Shown: piece after piece, positions 9,111-18,695 of the stretch
Layout: the number at the start of each line of letters is the position of its first letter
Position numbering within the stretch: position 1 is the first letter of the stretch
Assembly: GCF_019679435.2 (NCBI RefSeq)
Contig: NZ_CP139781.1
Location: 4,249,753 to 4,313,752 of the forward strand
Source: Actomonas aquatica
Lineage (GTDB): Bacteria > Verrucomicrobiota > Verrucomicrobiia > Opitutales > Opitutaceae
Reading direction: 5' to 3'
DNA: 64,000 bases
The notes under the pieces: generated by a model
Told to the model about the DNA's origin: nothing
Databases searched by the model: none
Seen by the model: only the letters and a program-made list of their open reading frames with translations
Program-made: the position numbers and the translations under genes

Positions 9111-10841
9111 ATGCTGAAAACTGGACGTTTGCTGGTCGGGTGCGGAATCGGAGTGATGGCGGGTTTGGTGGCGGGGCTGGCCCAGGTGGATCGGATCACG
9201 GGGGCGCCGTTTGCGACGCGTTCGGAGGTGATCGCGCCGCACGGCATGGTGGCGGCGAGTCATCCGCTGGCGGCGCAAGTGGGGCTGGATGTGCTCAAGG
9301 CCGGCGGCAGTGCGGTGGACGCGGCGATCGCGACCAACGCCGCGCTCGGGTTGATGGAGCCGGTGGGCAACGGCGTCGGCGGTGACCTCTTTGCCATCGT
9401 GTGGGATGCGAAGACGCAGCGCCTTTACGGGCTCAATGGCTCGGGGCGTTCGCCGCTGGGGCTCAGTTACGATCAGATGCGGGAGGAGTTGGCGAAGCTG
9501 GACCGGGACACGATTCCGCCCTTCGGCGTGCTGCCGATCTCGGTGCCGGGCACGGTCGACGCGTGGTATGAACTGCACGGCAAATTCGGCAAACTGCCAA
9601 TGGCGCGTCTACTGGCCCCGACCATCACCTACGCCGAGGAGGGGTTTCCGCTGAGCGAGCTGATCGCGTTTTATTGGGATCGCAACGTGCGCTATTTCGA
9701 GGACCTGCCGGGGGCGGCTTTTGCCACCTGGGCACCCGGCGGAGCGGCGCCGAAGAAGGGAGAGATTTTCAAGAACCCGGACCTCGCCCGCACTCTGCGG
9801 CGGATCGCGGAGGGCGGTCGGGACATATTTTACCGCGGCGCGATCGCCGACGAGATCGACGCCTTCATGCGCGAGCACGGCGGTTATCTGCGCAAAGCCG
9901 ACCTCGAGGCGCACACCTCGACGTGGGTGACGCCGGTGTCGGTCAACTACCGCGGTTACGACGTGTTTGAGTTGCCGCCCAACGGCCAAGGCATCGCGGC
10001 GCTGCAGATGTTGCAGATCTTAGAGGGTTACGACCTGGCGGCGATGGGGCGCAACTCACCCGAGGCGCTGCATGTGATGATCGAAGCCAAGAAGCTGGCG
10101 TTCGAGGACCGGGCCAAGTTTTACGCCGATCCGGACTTTTCCGACATCCCGCTGGAGTGGCTCTTGTCGGATGACTACGCGGCCGAGCGGCGCGCCCTGA
10201 TCGATCCGGCGCGGGCGGCGGCGCGGGTCGAGGCGGGCAATCCGGCGCTGGAGGAGGGCGATACGATTTACCTCACGACGGCTGATGCGGAGGGCAACAT
10301 GGTCTCGCTCATCCAGAGCAACTACCGGGGCATGGGCGCGGGCATCATGGTGCCGGGGCTGGGTTTTGGGTTTCAGGATCGTGGGCAGATGTTCGTCTTT
10401 GAGCCGCGCGACCACGCCAACGTTTACGCGCCGGGCAAGCGCCCCTTCCACACCATCATCCCGGCTTTCATCATGAAGGACGGGAAACCGTGGGTGAGCT
10501 TCGGGCTGATGGGCGGGGCGATGCAGCCGCAGGGCCACGTGCAGATCGTGACCAACCTGATCGACTTCGGGCTCAACCTGCAGGAGGCGGGCGACGCCGC
10601 GCGTTGGCAGCACGGCGGCTCGACGGACTACGACACCCCGCAGATGACCGACGGCGGCTACGTGTATTTCGAAACGGGAATTCCCTGGGAGACACTGCGG
10701 GCGCTGAAGCTGAAGCGGCACGACGTGCGCACCGATCTCGGCGGTTACGGTGGATATCAGGCCATCATGTGGGACGCCGAGAACGAGGTTTACATCGGCG
10801 CCAGCGAAAGCCGCAAAGACGGGCACGCCGTCGGGTATTGA
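9111..10841 (+). CDS. ggt: Gamma-glutamyltransferase family protein
   Basis: A 576-residue Ntn-hydrolase of the GGT family with an N-terminal hydrophobic segment (about residues 5-25) that is a likely signal or anchor. The family blocks AGGSAVDAAIATNAALGL and GNGVGGDLFAI sit near residues 65-95. The autocatalytic cleavage site is at GDTIYLTTAD, with the catalytic Thr at residue 385; aligned back from ADAEGN it takes the place of E. coli Thr391. The C-terminal half has RGMGAGIMVPGLGF and FGLMGGAMQPQGH. Such enzymes act in the periplasm on glutathione and gamma-glutamyl compounds, though many in this subgroup have unknown substrates. It is divergent from metX with 119 bp between. Confidence 0.88.
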   Translation: MLKTGRLLVGCGIGVMAGLVAGLAQVDRITGAPFATRSEVIAPHGMVAASHPLAAQVGLDVLKAGGSAVDAAIATNAALGLMEPVGNGVGGDLFAIVWDAKTQRLYGLNGSGRSPLGLSYDQMREELAKLDRDTIPPFGVLPISVPGTVDAWYELHGKFGKLPMARLLAPTITYAEEGFPLSELIAFYWDRNVRYFEDLPGAAFATWAPGGAAPKKGEIFKNPDLARTLRRIAEGGRDIFYRGAIADEIDAFMREHGGYLRKADLEAHTSTWVTPVSVNYRGYDVFELPPNGQGIAALQMLQILEGYDLAAMGRNSPEALHVMIEAKKLAFEDRAKFYADPDFSDIPLEWLLSDDYAAERRALIDPARAAARVEAGNPALEEGDTIYLTTADAEGNMVSLIQSNYRGMGAGIMVPGLGFGFQDRGQMFVFEPRDHANVYAPGKRPFHTIIPAFIMKDGKPWVSFGLMGGAMQPQGHVQIVTNLIDFGLNLQEAGDAARWQHGGSTDYDTPQMTDGGYVYFETGIPWETLRALKLKRHDVRTDLGGYGGYQAIMWDAENEVYIGASESRKDGHAVGY

Positions 10842-10929
10842 GGCGACGCGGTGAAAGGTTTGCGAATGGTGCCTTGACACGTCGGGGGGTGTCCGGCACT
10901 TCAGTCGACCCTTTTAACGATTTACAACC

Positions 10930-11067
10930 ATGCAACCGACTTTCCGCCCACACCGCAAAAAGCGCGTCCGTAAGATTGGCTTCCGCGCCCGCATGGCCAC
11001 CCGCGGTGGCCGCGCCGTGATCAACGCCCGCCGTCGCAAAGGCCGCAAGCGCCTCACCGTCGCCTGA
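10930..11067 (+). CDS. rpmH: 50S ribosomal protein L34
   Basis: A 45-residue, strongly basic protein reading [18 protein letters not shown] and ending in GRKRLTVA. It matches the universal L34 pattern, including [19 protein letters not shown]. It opens the conserved rpmH-rnpA-yidD-yidC cluster. The stop is 41 bp before rnpA. Confidence 0.97.
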   Translation: MQPTFRPHRKKRVRKIGFRARMATRGGRAVINARRRKGRKRLTVA

Positions 11068-11108
11068 GCAACTGCTCGACCGGCGACAAACATAACTGCC
11101 GGAGCACC

Positions 11109-11489
11109 ATGCGCTTCCGAGCCGAATCGCACCTGCGACGGCCGGTCGACTTCGCACGAGTGCGAGCCCAAGGCCGCCGCTATCATTGCGGCGGTTTTGT
11201 TTTGTGGGCCTGCCGGCAGCCCGAGCCGACCGCCGACGTGCCGGTCGCCGTGCTGGCGCCCATCCGCGCCGGCTTTGTCGCATCCCGGGCCGCCGTGGGC
11301 AATGCGGTGCAGCGCAATCGCGCGAAACGCCGCCTGCGCGAAGTTTTTCGACTCAACCAGCACCGGGTGGCCCCCGGTTTCGACCTGATTTTGCAGGCCC
11401 GACGCTCGCTCAATCAGCTTGAGTATGCCGAGATCGAGCGGTCTTTCTTAAAAGCCTGCGCCGTTTTGTTTCCTCTTTCCCAAGTCTGA
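11109..11489 (+). CDS. rnpA: Ribonuclease P protein component
   Basis: A 126-residue basic protein that binds RNase P RNA and helps 5' maturation of tRNA precursors. The RnpA RNR signature is at residues 64-81 ([18 protein letters not shown]), preceded by the central-cleft aromatic and basic segment ([17 protein letters not shown]). Length and position directly after rpmH are canonical. The stop codon shares one base with the ATG of yidD (TGATG). Confidence 0.96.
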   Translation: MRFRAESHLRRPVDFARVRAQGRRYHCGGFVLWACRQPEPTADVPVAVLAPIRAGFVASRAAVGNAVQRNRAKRRLREVFRLNQHRVAPGFDLILQARRSLNQLEYAEIERSFLKACAVLFPLSQV

Positions 11490-11842
11490 TGTCCGCCACC
11501 CGAGAGTCCCGATGGATTGCCGCCCTGCGAGCGTTGCCCGCTCAGGGACTGCTGGGGCTCATCCGGATTTATCAGAAGACGCTGTCGCCGGTGCTGCCGG
11601 CGGTCTTTGGCCCGGCTTGTGGCTGCCGGTTTCATCCCACCTGTTCGCATTATGCGGCGGGCGCCATTCGCACCCACGGGGTGCTGCGGGGCACGGCCCT
11701 CGCGATCTGGCGTCTGCTCAAGTGCACGCCGCTGCATCCCGGCGGCTTCGATCCTGTGCCGCCGCCGCGGCCGGCGCGGGTCGCGACTGCATCGGCTCGA
11801 CCGGTGTGTGAGCGCGTGATCCGCGAGGCCCCCGCTCGCTGA
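11489..11842 (+). CDS. yidD: Membrane protein insertion efficiency factor YidD
   Basis: A 117-residue protein with the YidD core [13 protein letters not shown], the Cys-rich [16 protein letters not shown] (about residues 41-56) and [13 protein letters not shown]. YidD is a small, membrane-associated helper of Sec/YidC insertion. The start overlaps the rnpA stop by one base, so translation is probably coupled. About 30 residues after the conserved core are unconserved Ala/Arg/Pro-rich tail. Confidence 0.95.
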   Translation: MSATRESRWIAALRALPAQGLLGLIRIYQKTLSPVLPAVFGPACGCRFHPTCSHYAAGAIRTHGVLRGTALAIWRLLKCTPLHPGGFDPVPPPRPARVATASARPVCERVIREAPAR

Positions 11843-11921
11843 GCCGTTGGTCCGCTCGCCGCCTCGGTCGTTCGTTCCCGTCTCCGTCCCCTTTTCCCGT
11901 CCCGTTTCGTCCCCTTTCTGC

Positions 11922-13727
11922 ATGGATAAAAAGAATTCAGTCATTGGCGTGCTGCTCCTCGTAGCGGCTTTCGCCTTCCTTTTCCTCGGCCAGCGCTTTG
12001 CGCCGCCGCCGCCGCCCGCCCCGGAGGTCGCTCCGTCGCAGGCGCCGTTGCCCACGGCGGAAAACCAAGCCACGCCGGCCGCGAGCCAGCCGGTGAGTAG
12101 TGCCCCGGCCGACGCCGAGTTTGCCGCGCTTTCCGAGAGCAACGACGACGAAGTGCTGACCACGCTGGAGAACGACTACCTGCGCGTGTCCTTCACCAAC
12201 TTCGGTGGCGCGATCGGCGAAGTCGCCTTCAAGCATTACGAGTCGCGCCTCGAGAGCGGCATGCCCTTCGTGTTCAACCAGCCGCGCGTCGAGCCGATAC
12301 TGGCGATCAATGACGTGCCGGGGCTCGGTTCCAAGACCGCCTATCGTCTGGTGAGTGCGACCGACACCGAGGTCGTTTTCCGCGCGGTGCTGGAAGGCCG
12401 CGTCGAAGTCACCCGCCGCTACTCGCTCGGCACCGACACCGAAGGCTCCGATCCGTATTTGATTCGTCATGACACGACGATGCGTGACCTCTCCGGCAAC
12501 GGTTCGCCGCAGACCTTGGCCGCCTTCAACCTCGGCACCACCTCGCTGGTCTCGCCGAGCGACTACGGCCAATACCTCAACGTCATGTCGTGGAATGGGG
12601 AGGACGAGACCTTCACCAAACCCGCCGAGATGGAAGGTGGCGGGTTCCTCGCCACGATCGGCCTGAAGGACGGCGCGCCGAAGTCCTCGCTGACCAAGGG
12701 CGACAACGTCGTCTGGGCCGCCGCCAAGAACCAGTTCTTCGTGAGCCTCTACACCGGCGACACCGTCGGCCTCAACACCACCGCGCGCCGCGTCGAACTG
12801 CCGCCCTTCCCGGGCAGCTCCCGCCCCAACAAAGGCATCACCGGCGTCGTCAACTACACTGTGCCGGCCATCGCCCCCGGTGGTTCCGTCGAGATGGGTG
12901 GCACGCTCTATGTCGGCCCGAAGGAATACACCCGCCTGCGCGAGTTCGGCCAGAAGCAGTCGGAGGTCATGCAGTTCGCGCCGTTCTTCTTCTCGAAGAT
13001 GATGCTCTCCGGCGTGATCGCACCGATGCTCAACCTCACCATGGTCAAGATGCACGAATGGGTTGGTAACTGGGGTGTGGCGATCGTGCTGATGACGCTC
13101 ATCCTCAAGCTCATCACCCTGCCGTTCACCCTGGCGGCGTCCCGTTCGGCCAAGAAGATGTCCAAGCTCCAGCCCCTGATGAAGGAGGTTCGCGAGAAGT
13201 ATAAGGACAACCCGCAGAAGATGAACGAGGCCACCATCAAGATCTTCAAGGAGAACAAGGTGAACCCGATGGGCGGCTGTATCCCCATTTTCATTACGAT
13301 GCCGCTCTTCGTGGCCTTCTTCGCCATGTTGCAGGGCACGGCTGAACTGCGGTTCTCGGACTTCCTCTGGGTGGCTGACCTTTCCGCCCCCGACACGGTG
13401 TGGCGCCTGTGGGGCCTGCCGCTCAACATCATGCCGCTGCTGATGGGTGCGACGATGGTTTACCAGATGCGTCTCACGCCGACGCCGACGACGGACAACG
13501 CGCAGGCGCAGATCATGAAGTTCATGCCGATCGTCTTCACGTTGATCTGTTACAACTTCGCCGCCGCGCTCGCGCTTTACTCCACTGTCAACGGTGTCTT
13601 CACGATCATCCAGCAGGTCATCGTGAACAAGACCACCAAGGATCCCGGTGAAGTGGTCGACCCGACCAAGCCGGTGAAGTCCACCGAGTGGAACCCCAAG
13701 AAGACCAAGCCGAAGAAGAAGAAATAA
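11922..13727 (+). CDS. yidC: Membrane protein insertase YidC
   Basis: A 601-residue Oxa1/YidC/Alb3 insertase of the Gram-negative type. It has a first membrane segment (VIGVLLLVAAFAFLFLG), a Pro/Ala-rich linker, a large periplasmic beta-domain up to about residue 340, and then the conserved C-terminal membrane segments. NPMGGCIPIFITMPLFVAFF is the family core. The tail is Lys-rich (KKTKPKKKK), as in ribosome-binding YidC C-termini. The ATG at 11922 is preferred over the in-frame TTG at 11847 because it is followed at once by MDKKNSVIGV. Confidence 0.96.
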   Translation: MDKKNSVIGVLLLVAAFAFLFLGQRFAPPPPPAPEVAPSQAPLPTAENQATPAASQPVSSAPADAEFAALSESNDDEVLTTLENDYLRVSFTNFGGAIGEVAFKHYESRLESGMPFVFNQPRVEPILAINDVPGLGSKTAYRLVSATDTEVVFRAVLEGRVEVTRRYSLGTDTEGSDPYLIRHDTTMRDLSGNGSPQTLAAFNLGTTSLVSPSDYGQYLNVMSWNGEDETFTKPAEMEGGGFLATIGLKDGAPKSSLTKGDNVVWAAAKNQFFVSLYTGDTVGLNTTARRVELPPFPGSSRPNKGITGVVNYTVPAIAPGGSVEMGGTLYVGPKEYTRLREFGQKQSEVMQFAPFFFSKMMLSGVIAPMLNLTMVKMHEWVGNWGVAIVLMTLILKLITLPFTLAASRSAKKMSKLQPLMKEVREKYKDNPQKMNEATIKIFKENKVNPMGGCIPIFITMPLFVAFFAMLQGTAELRFSDFLWVADLSAPDTVWRLWGLPLNIMPLLMGATMVYQMRLTPTPTTDNAQAQIMKFMPIVFTLICYNFAAALALYSTVNGVFTIIQQVIVNKTTKDPGEVVDPTKPVKSTEWNPKKTKPKKKK

Positions 13728-13792
13728 ACCGCGCTCAGGATTCGGCGCTCCACCCCCTTCAGCTCTCCGCAAACCGAAAGGAATCAAACCCC

Positions 13793-14548
13793 ATGGCCGG
13801 ACATAACAAATGGTCCAAGATCAAGCGCCAGAAAGGCGCCAACGACGCAAAGCGCGGCAAGGTTTTCAGCCGCCTTTCGCGTGACATCACGCTCGCCGCC
13901 AAGTCGGGCGGCGGCGACCCCGACATGAACGCGCGCCTGCGCACCGTTTTGCTCAAGGCGCGCGCCGAAAACATGCCCGTCGACAACATCGACCGCGCCA
14001 TCAAGAAGGGCACGGGCGAGCTGCCGGGCGTGAGTTACGAGGACAACACCTACGAAGGTTACGGTCCGGGCGGCGTGGCGTTCATCATCCGTTGCACGAC
14101 CGACAACAAGACGCGCACCTCGCAGGACATCCGCTCCATCCTCTCGAAGCACGGCGGCAACCTCGCCAGCAGCGGCGCGGTGTCGTTTCAGTTTCTGCAC
14201 GCTGGTCAGTTCCTCATCGCGAAGGACGCGAGCACGGAAGACCAGCTCATGGAGCTCGCGCTCGAAGCAGGCGCCGATGACGTGATCACCAGCGACGAAG
14301 GTTACGAACTGCGTTGTGAGATCGCGGCGTTTGACGCCGTGGCGCAGGCCCTCGACCAGGCTGGAATCACGCCGGAGAACGCCGAAATCGCCTACATCCC
14401 CACCAACACCGTGCCGGTCGGTGAGGTGAGCACGGCGCGCACGTTGGAGAAGTTGCACGAGGCCCTCGATGACAACGACGACGTGGGCCAGGTGTTCTCC
14501 AACGAAGAGCTCAGCGACGACGTGAGTGCGCAGCTCGAAGAAGCCTGA
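13793..14548 (+). CDS. YebC/PmpR family protein (TACO1-like)
   Basis: A 251-residue YebC-family protein with the diagnostic N-terminus MAGHNKWSKIKRQKGANDAK. Also present are ARAENMPVDNIDRAIKKGTG and the YEGYGPGGVAFI block. Members have been described as DNA-binding regulators and more recently as ribosome-associated factors that help translation of difficult motifs. An AAAGGA ribosome-binding site lies about 10 bases before the ATG. It sits 65 bp after yidC and is closed by a strong terminator, so it may be the last gene of the rpmH-yidC transcription unit. Confidence 0.95.
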   Translation: MAGHNKWSKIKRQKGANDAKRGKVFSRLSRDITLAAKSGGGDPDMNARLRTVLLKARAENMPVDNIDRAIKKGTGELPGVSYEDNTYEGYGPGGVAFIIRCTTDNKTRTSQDIRSILSKHGGNLASSGAVSFQFLHAGQFLIAKDASTEDQLMELALEAGADDVITSDEGYELRCEIAAFDAVAQALDQAGITPENAEIAYIPTNTVPVGEVSTARTLEKLHEALDDNDDVGQVFSNEELSDDVSAQLEEA

Positions 14549-14571
14549 GTTGTTGTAGTAGTCTTTCATTA

Positions 14572-14606
14572 GCCGCCGGTTGGAACAGTCCACCGGCGGC
14601 TTTTTT
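14572..14606 (+). terminator. Rho-independent terminator after yebC
   Basis: Arms GCCGCCGGT (14572-14580) and ACCGGCGGC (14592-14600) form a perfect 9 bp stem with an 11-base loop, followed by six T residues. It lies 23 bp after the yebC stop. Confidence 0.9.
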
Positions 14607-14685
14607 ACGTTCCTTTGCGGAGATCTGGTGGGGTCCATGAGGAAAACGCATCGCCCCATGGCTCGGGAGTTGCAGAGTTGGGTGG

Positions 14686-15144
14686 ATGCGCATCGCGGTG
14701 CTGTCCGACACTCATGATCATATGCCGAGCCGATTGCCGGAGCAGATTGCGGCCGGTCGGCCGGACGCGATCTGGCATCTGGGTGACGTGTGTGATCCCT
14801 CGACGGTGGTGGAGCTGGAGCTATTGAACGTGCCGCTCTCGATCGTGGCGGGGAACTGTGATGGTTGGATGGGCTGGCCGCTCACGCGGGAGATCAGCCT
14901 CGGTGGATATGTGTTTCACTTGGAGCACATCCCGCGGGTGGTGGCGCCGCGCGGGGTTCAGGTGATGTTGCACGGGCACACGCATGTGCCGCGCGACCAG
15001 ACCGATCCGATGGGCGTGCGTTGGCTGAATCCGGGGTCGGCCAGCTCGCCGCGTTATGAGGGGCCGCCGAGTTTTGGTTGGCTCACGGTAGACGCCGAGG
15101 CCGAGCGCGTGCCGCTCTCGTGGGAACTGGTGCCGCTGAAGTGA
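14686..15144 (+). CDS. YfcE/MJ0936-type metallophosphoesterase
   Basis: A 152-residue calcineurin-like phosphoesterase with all metal-binding motifs in order: SDTHD (residues 7-11), HLGDV, GNCD and GHTHVP. The WLNPGSASSPR block is typical of the YfcE/MJ0936 family of small cytoplasmic phosphodiesterases. These hydrolyse artificial phosphodiesters in vitro; the natural substrate is unknown. It stands alone between the yebC terminator and a repeat-rich gap. Confidence 0.9.
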   Translation: MRIAVLSDTHDHMPSRLPEQIAAGRPDAIWHLGDVCDPSTVVELELLNVPLSIVAGNCDGWMGWPLTREISLGGYVFHLEHIPRVVAPRGVQVMLHGHTHVPRDQTDPMGVRWLNPGSASSPRYEGPPSFGWLTVDAEAERVPLSWELVPLK

Positions 15145-15467
15145 TGCGGGGCCGGTCAACGCGGGACCCGAGAGGCAGGCTTGGGGGGAAGATAACCGCC
15201 AAGGGCGCGAAGCGGAGAGGCACGGATTTTTTAGCCCACGGACTACACGGAAGGACACGGATGGGGGTGGCTGTAGCCGGGGTCGGTGACCCCGGGAGGA
15301 CGACAGCGCAGGGCCACGTTGTCGCGTTGCTCCAACGCAGCTACGGCCGGTGCTGACGGTCCCGGGTCCCAGGCTCCCGACCGACACCTTTGTGCGGCGC
15401 GGGCTTTACGGCGGGCGTGGATGGGGTTTAGTGGCGGGCTATCGATAGAGGCGCGGAACAACTTGAT
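15145..15467. repeat. Repeat-rich intergenic region, no gene
   Basis: The stretch holds at least three short repeat elements that recur elsewhere in the window. A CCACGGA-ACACGGA-type direct repeat lies at about 15237-15260. A hairpin with arms CCGGGGTC / GACCCCGG and loop GGT lies at 15277-15295 (sister at 33446-33464). A hairpin GCGTTG-CTC-CAACGC at 15324-15338 is followed by GCAGCTAC (sister at 54767-54800). No coding sequence is convincing here. Confidence 0.7.
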
Positions 15468-16250
15468 TTGTTTGGCTTCGTCGCGGCACCGGAAACGCCG
15501 CGCGAAGATGTCGCCCCGGCGGCTCCTCCGGTGACGGCGCCGCCGTTGACCTTGGTCAGCGAAGAGACCGAGGTCGCCGCGCCGCCGCAAATCGTGGTGT
15601 ATGAGCGTAACCTGCGGGCGAAACATTACCGGCTCACCTTGCGCAAGGATGGGATTGCGGTGGCGACGATTCCGGCGCGCGGTAGCGAGCGGGCGGCGCG
15701 GAAGTTTGTGGCGGAGCACACCGACTGGCTCAAACGCGTGCGGGAACGGCAGCGCAAACGGCCGCGGCAGGCCGAGGTGTGGTCCGTCGGCACGGAGTTG
15801 TTGTGGCGCGGCGAGATGTTGCCGATCCGCCGCGCGGCCGAGGGACCGCCGGCGCAGGTGAGTCTGGGGGCGGATTTGTTTCGCGTGCCGCGCTTTGAGG
15901 GCAATCTGCGACCGACGCTGGAGGCGGGTTTTCTGCGCAAAGCGAAGATCGAGTTGCCGGCGCGCACGTGGGAATTGGCTGCCGTGACCCGCATGGACGT
16001 GAAGCGCGTGGCGGTGCGCAATCAGCGTTCGCGTTGGGGGTCATGCACCGAGGGCGGCGTGATTTCGCTCAACTGGCGACTCATCCTCACGCCGCCGTGG
16101 GTGAGCGATTATGTGATTTATCACGAGCTCATGCACCTGCGGGAGATGAACCACTCCAAACGTTTTTGGGCGGCGGTGGCCGAGGTGTGTCCGCGCTGGG
16201 AAGAGGCGGAGGTCTGGCTCAAAAAGCACGGTTCATTTCTCGGACTCTGA
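15468..16250 (+). CDS. YgjP-like M48-type metal-dependent hydrolase (DUF45)
   Basis: A 260-residue protein with the zinc site HELMH at residues 219-223 and the downstream NHSKRFW (228-234) that define the YgjP/DUF45 family. The preceding RNQRSRWGSCTEGG and LNWRLILTPP blocks are also diagnostic. The family is predicted to be a cytoplasmic metallopeptidase related to SprT. The first 40 residues are Pro/Ala-rich and not conserved. The start is uncertain: no ATG is available and a TTG at 15468 was chosen, but a GTG near residue 43 could also serve. Confidence 0.85.
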   Translation: MFGFVAAPETPREDVAPAAPPVTAPPLTLVSEETEVAAPPQIVVYERNLRAKHYRLTLRKDGIAVATIPARGSERAARKFVAEHTDWLKRVRERQRKRPRQAEVWSVGTELLWRGEMLPIRRAAEGPPAQVSLGADLFRVPRFEGNLRPTLEAGFLRKAKIELPARTWELAAVTRMDVKRVAVRNQRSRWGSCTEGGVISLNWRLILTPPWVSDYVIYHELMHLREMNHSKRFWAAVAEVCPRWEEAEVWLKKHGSFLGL

Positions 16251-18695
16251 TCCGGGGTCGGCGGACGGGTCGACGTCGAGATGCAGGCATTGGCGCACCA
16301 TTGAGAGCAGAGATTCGATGGTGAAGGGTTTGCTGAGAAAGGCGTCGGGTCGGCGGCTGCCGAAGCGTTCGGCGATGTCCTGTTCGTTGAAGCCGCTCAT
16401 GAGCAGGATGGGCAGCTCGGGTTGGCGGCGGTGGAGCTCCTGGATGACTTCGTCGCCGTCCATGTCGGGCATGGTGAGGTCGACCATGGCGAGGGTGGTG
16501 GTCCCTGGGTGAGCGTCGAACCACGCGAGGGCGGCCGGGCCGGAGTCGACCAACTCGACGGCGAAGCCGAAACGTTGCAGGGCGCGACCGGCGAGGCGGC
16601 GCACGGCGGGTTCATCATCGACGACGAGCACGTGGCCGGAGAGTCGCGGTTTGGCGGGCACGGCGGCTGGTGCAGGGGCGAGCTCGGCGGTGCTGGCGTC
16701 GTCGGCCGGCAGGAGGATTTTGAAGAGCGTGCCGCGGTCGGGTTCGCTGTAGACGCGAATGCCGCCGCCATGGTTGTGCACGATGCCCTGCACTGCGGCG
16801 AGACCGAGACCGCGGCCGGTGAATTTGGTGGTGAAGAATGGGTCGAAGATGCGGCCGCGGGTCTCGGCGTCCATGCCCTTGCCGTCGTCCTGCACCTCGA
16901 GGGTGATGTAGCGACCGGGTTTGAGGTTGTTGGTCAGATCAAGGGCGCGCAGGTAGCTGGCGTGAGCGTCGATGACCTGGGTGGAAACGGTGATGATGCC
17001 CAGCTTCGGCTCGACCGCTTCGGAGGCATTGATGACGAGGTTCATCAGCACCTGGCGCAGCTGGGTGGGGTCGCCCATGACGGAGGGCAGGTTGCGGGTC
17101 AGCCGGTAGCGGATGCGGGCGACCTTGCCGACGGAGACTTCGAGGAGTTTACCGGTTTCGGTGACGAGGTGGCTGAGGTTGATGGCCTTTTGCTCAAACT
17201 TGCCCTTGCCGGCGTAGGCCATGAGTTGCCGGCAGAGGTCGGCGGCGCGCTCGGCTGAGAGTTCGATCTGATCGATGGCTTCGAGCAGGTCACCCTCGGG
17301 AGGCGGGTTGTCGTGGCGGATGAGGGAGCTGTGGCCGAGGATGCCGGTGAGGATGTTGTTAAAGTCATGGGCGATGCCGCCGGCGAGGATACCCAGGCTC
17401 TCGAGTTTTTGGGTCTCGTGCAGGGAGCGCTCAAACTGGAGCCGCTCTTCTTCGGAGCGGTTGCGGTCGGTGAGGTCGATGATCGAGGCGAGGACCGCGG
17501 GACCGGAGGAGAGGTGAATCGGGTTGAGTCCGATCTCGAGCGGGATGCGGGTGCCATCGCGGCGACAGCCAAACAGATCGTCGCCGGCGCCCATGGCGCG
17601 TTTGGAGGGATGCGCCGCGAAATGCTGGCGGTGATGTTGGTGCGATTGGCGGTGGCCGTCCGGCACCAGGTCGTCGACGCAGGCGTCATGGAGGGTGCCG
17701 GGCTCGTAACCGAAGAGGCGATGAGCCTCGGTATTGGCGAGTTGGATACGGCCTTGGTGGTCGGCCAGGATCATGGCATTGGGCGAAGCCTCGATGACGA
17801 GGCGCAGGTCGGACTCGGCCTGCTGGCGGCGGGTGATGTCCTGGAAGGTGGCGACGCTGCCGCGCAAATTGCCCTCGTCGTCGGTGAGGGGGCGGGCGGA
17901 GACGAGCAGGGTGCGCTTGGTGCCGCTGGGCAGAATGATGCGCTGCTCGACATCGGTGATCACGCAACCCTCGCGGGAGCTGCGCACGAGCGGCAGCTCC
18001 TCGTAGCTCAGCTCTTGGTCTTCGACAAAACTTCGCACGGGGGCGAACAGCTCACGCGGGGGCAGGCCGGGTTCGCCGATGGCCGGGAGCGAGAGCTCGA
18101 AGAGGTCGCTGAAGGCTTGGTTGTGCATCAGCTGCACGCCTTGATCGCGGGTTTTGAAGGCGATGCCGACGGGCAGCAGGTCGAGCAGCGTGTGCTGCTC
18201 GCTTACGCGGTTCGCGAGGGTGCGGTTGAGTGCGGCCGCCTTGTCTTCAGCATGGCGGCGGTGGGCGATCTCATCGCGCAGGCGGGCGTTGCTGGCTTCG
18301 AGGCTGGCGGTGCGTTCTTTGACGAGGGAGTCCAGTTCCTCGTTGAGGCGGCGGTAGGTCTCGGGAGACGGCGCTTGGAGGAAGACCGGGCGCAGGCGCC
18401 ACAGCGTGAAGGCGACGCCGATGGAGATGAGCGCGGTGACGGCTTTGATCGTCCCGCTCAGCCAATAAACCGGTGACCAGATGGTCAGCACTTCGAGGAC
18501 GTGCGTCAGGCCACAGGCGAAAACGAAAGCCGCAAACCACGCCAGAATGCGTCGAAACGGAAAATCCGGCCGCTGGCGCAGGAGCAGGAAAATGATCGCG
18601 GGGATGGAAAAGTAAGCGAGCGCGATGAGGCCGTCGGAGATCGCGTGCAGCCAGATCAGGCTCGGATCCCAGACGTAACATACCCCGTGTGGCAT
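16233..18695 (-). CDS. Hybrid histidine kinase with ethylene-receptor-like N-terminal domain
   Basis: An 820-residue membrane sensor. Residues 1-100 hold three membrane helices that match the ETR1 ethylene-binding domain: ISDGLIALAYFSIP at 19-32 and CGLTHVL at 61-67. Asp21, Tyr28, Cys61 and His65 correspond to ETR1 Asp25, Tyr32, Cys65 and His69 without a gap; the last two are the copper ligands. Next come a coiled segment, two PAS domains, a HisKA box (AGGIAHDFNN, His443), an HATPase with DDGKGM and GRGLGLAAVQG, and a receiver with phospho-Asp739 (MVDLTMPDMDG). The ATG at 18695 gives the usual MPHGVCYVW start; further upstream ATGs add an unconserved Arg-rich extension. The gene overlaps the converging YgjP-like gene by 18 bp. 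Confidence 0.88.
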   Translation of the reverse strand: MPHGVCYVWDPSLIWLHAISDGLIALAYFSIPAIIFLLLRQRPDFPFRRILAWFAAFVFACGLTHVLEVLTIWSPVYWLSGTIKAVTALISIGVAFTLWRLRPVFLQAPSPETYRRLNEELDSLVKERTASLEASNARLRDEIAHRRHAEDKAAALNRTLANRVSEQHTLLDLLPVGIAFKTRDQGVQLMHNQAFSDLFELSLPAIGEPGLPPRELFAPVRSFVEDQELSYEELPLVRSSREGCVITDVEQRIILPSGTKRTLLVSARPLTDDEGNLRGSVATFQDITRRQQAESDLRLVIEASPNAMILADHQGRIQLANTEAHRLFGYEPGTLHDACVDDLVPDGHRQSHQHHRQHFAAHPSKRAMGAGDDLFGCRRDGTRIPLEIGLNPIHLSSGPAVLASIIDLTDRNRSEEERLQFERSLHETQKLESLGILAGGIAHDFNNILTGILGHSSLIRHDNPPPEGDLLEAIDQIELSAERAADLCRQLMAYAGKGKFEQKAINLSHLVTETGKLLEVSVGKVARIRYRLTRNLPSVMGDPTQLRQVLMNLVINASEAVEPKLGIITVSTQVIDAHASYLRALDLTNNLKPGRYITLEVQDDGKGMDAETRGRIFDPFFTTKFTGRGLGLAAVQGIVHNHGGGIRVYSEPDRGTLFKILLPADDASTAELAPAPAAVPAKPRLSGHVLVVDDEPAVRRLAGRALQRFGFAVELVDSGPAALAWFDAHPGTTTLAMVDLTMPDMDGDEVIQELHRRQPELPILLMSGFNEQDIAERFGSRRPDAFLSKPFTIESLLSMVRQCLHLDVDPSADPGSESEK

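Noticed and set aside
10874..10903. Sigma-70 promoter for rpmH
   Set aside because: TTGACA at 10874-10879 is a good -35, but at 17 bp spacing the -10 position has no TATAAT-like match.
11937..13787. Long His/Arg-rich open frame on the minus strand
   Set aside because: It is antisense to yidC and has no motif.
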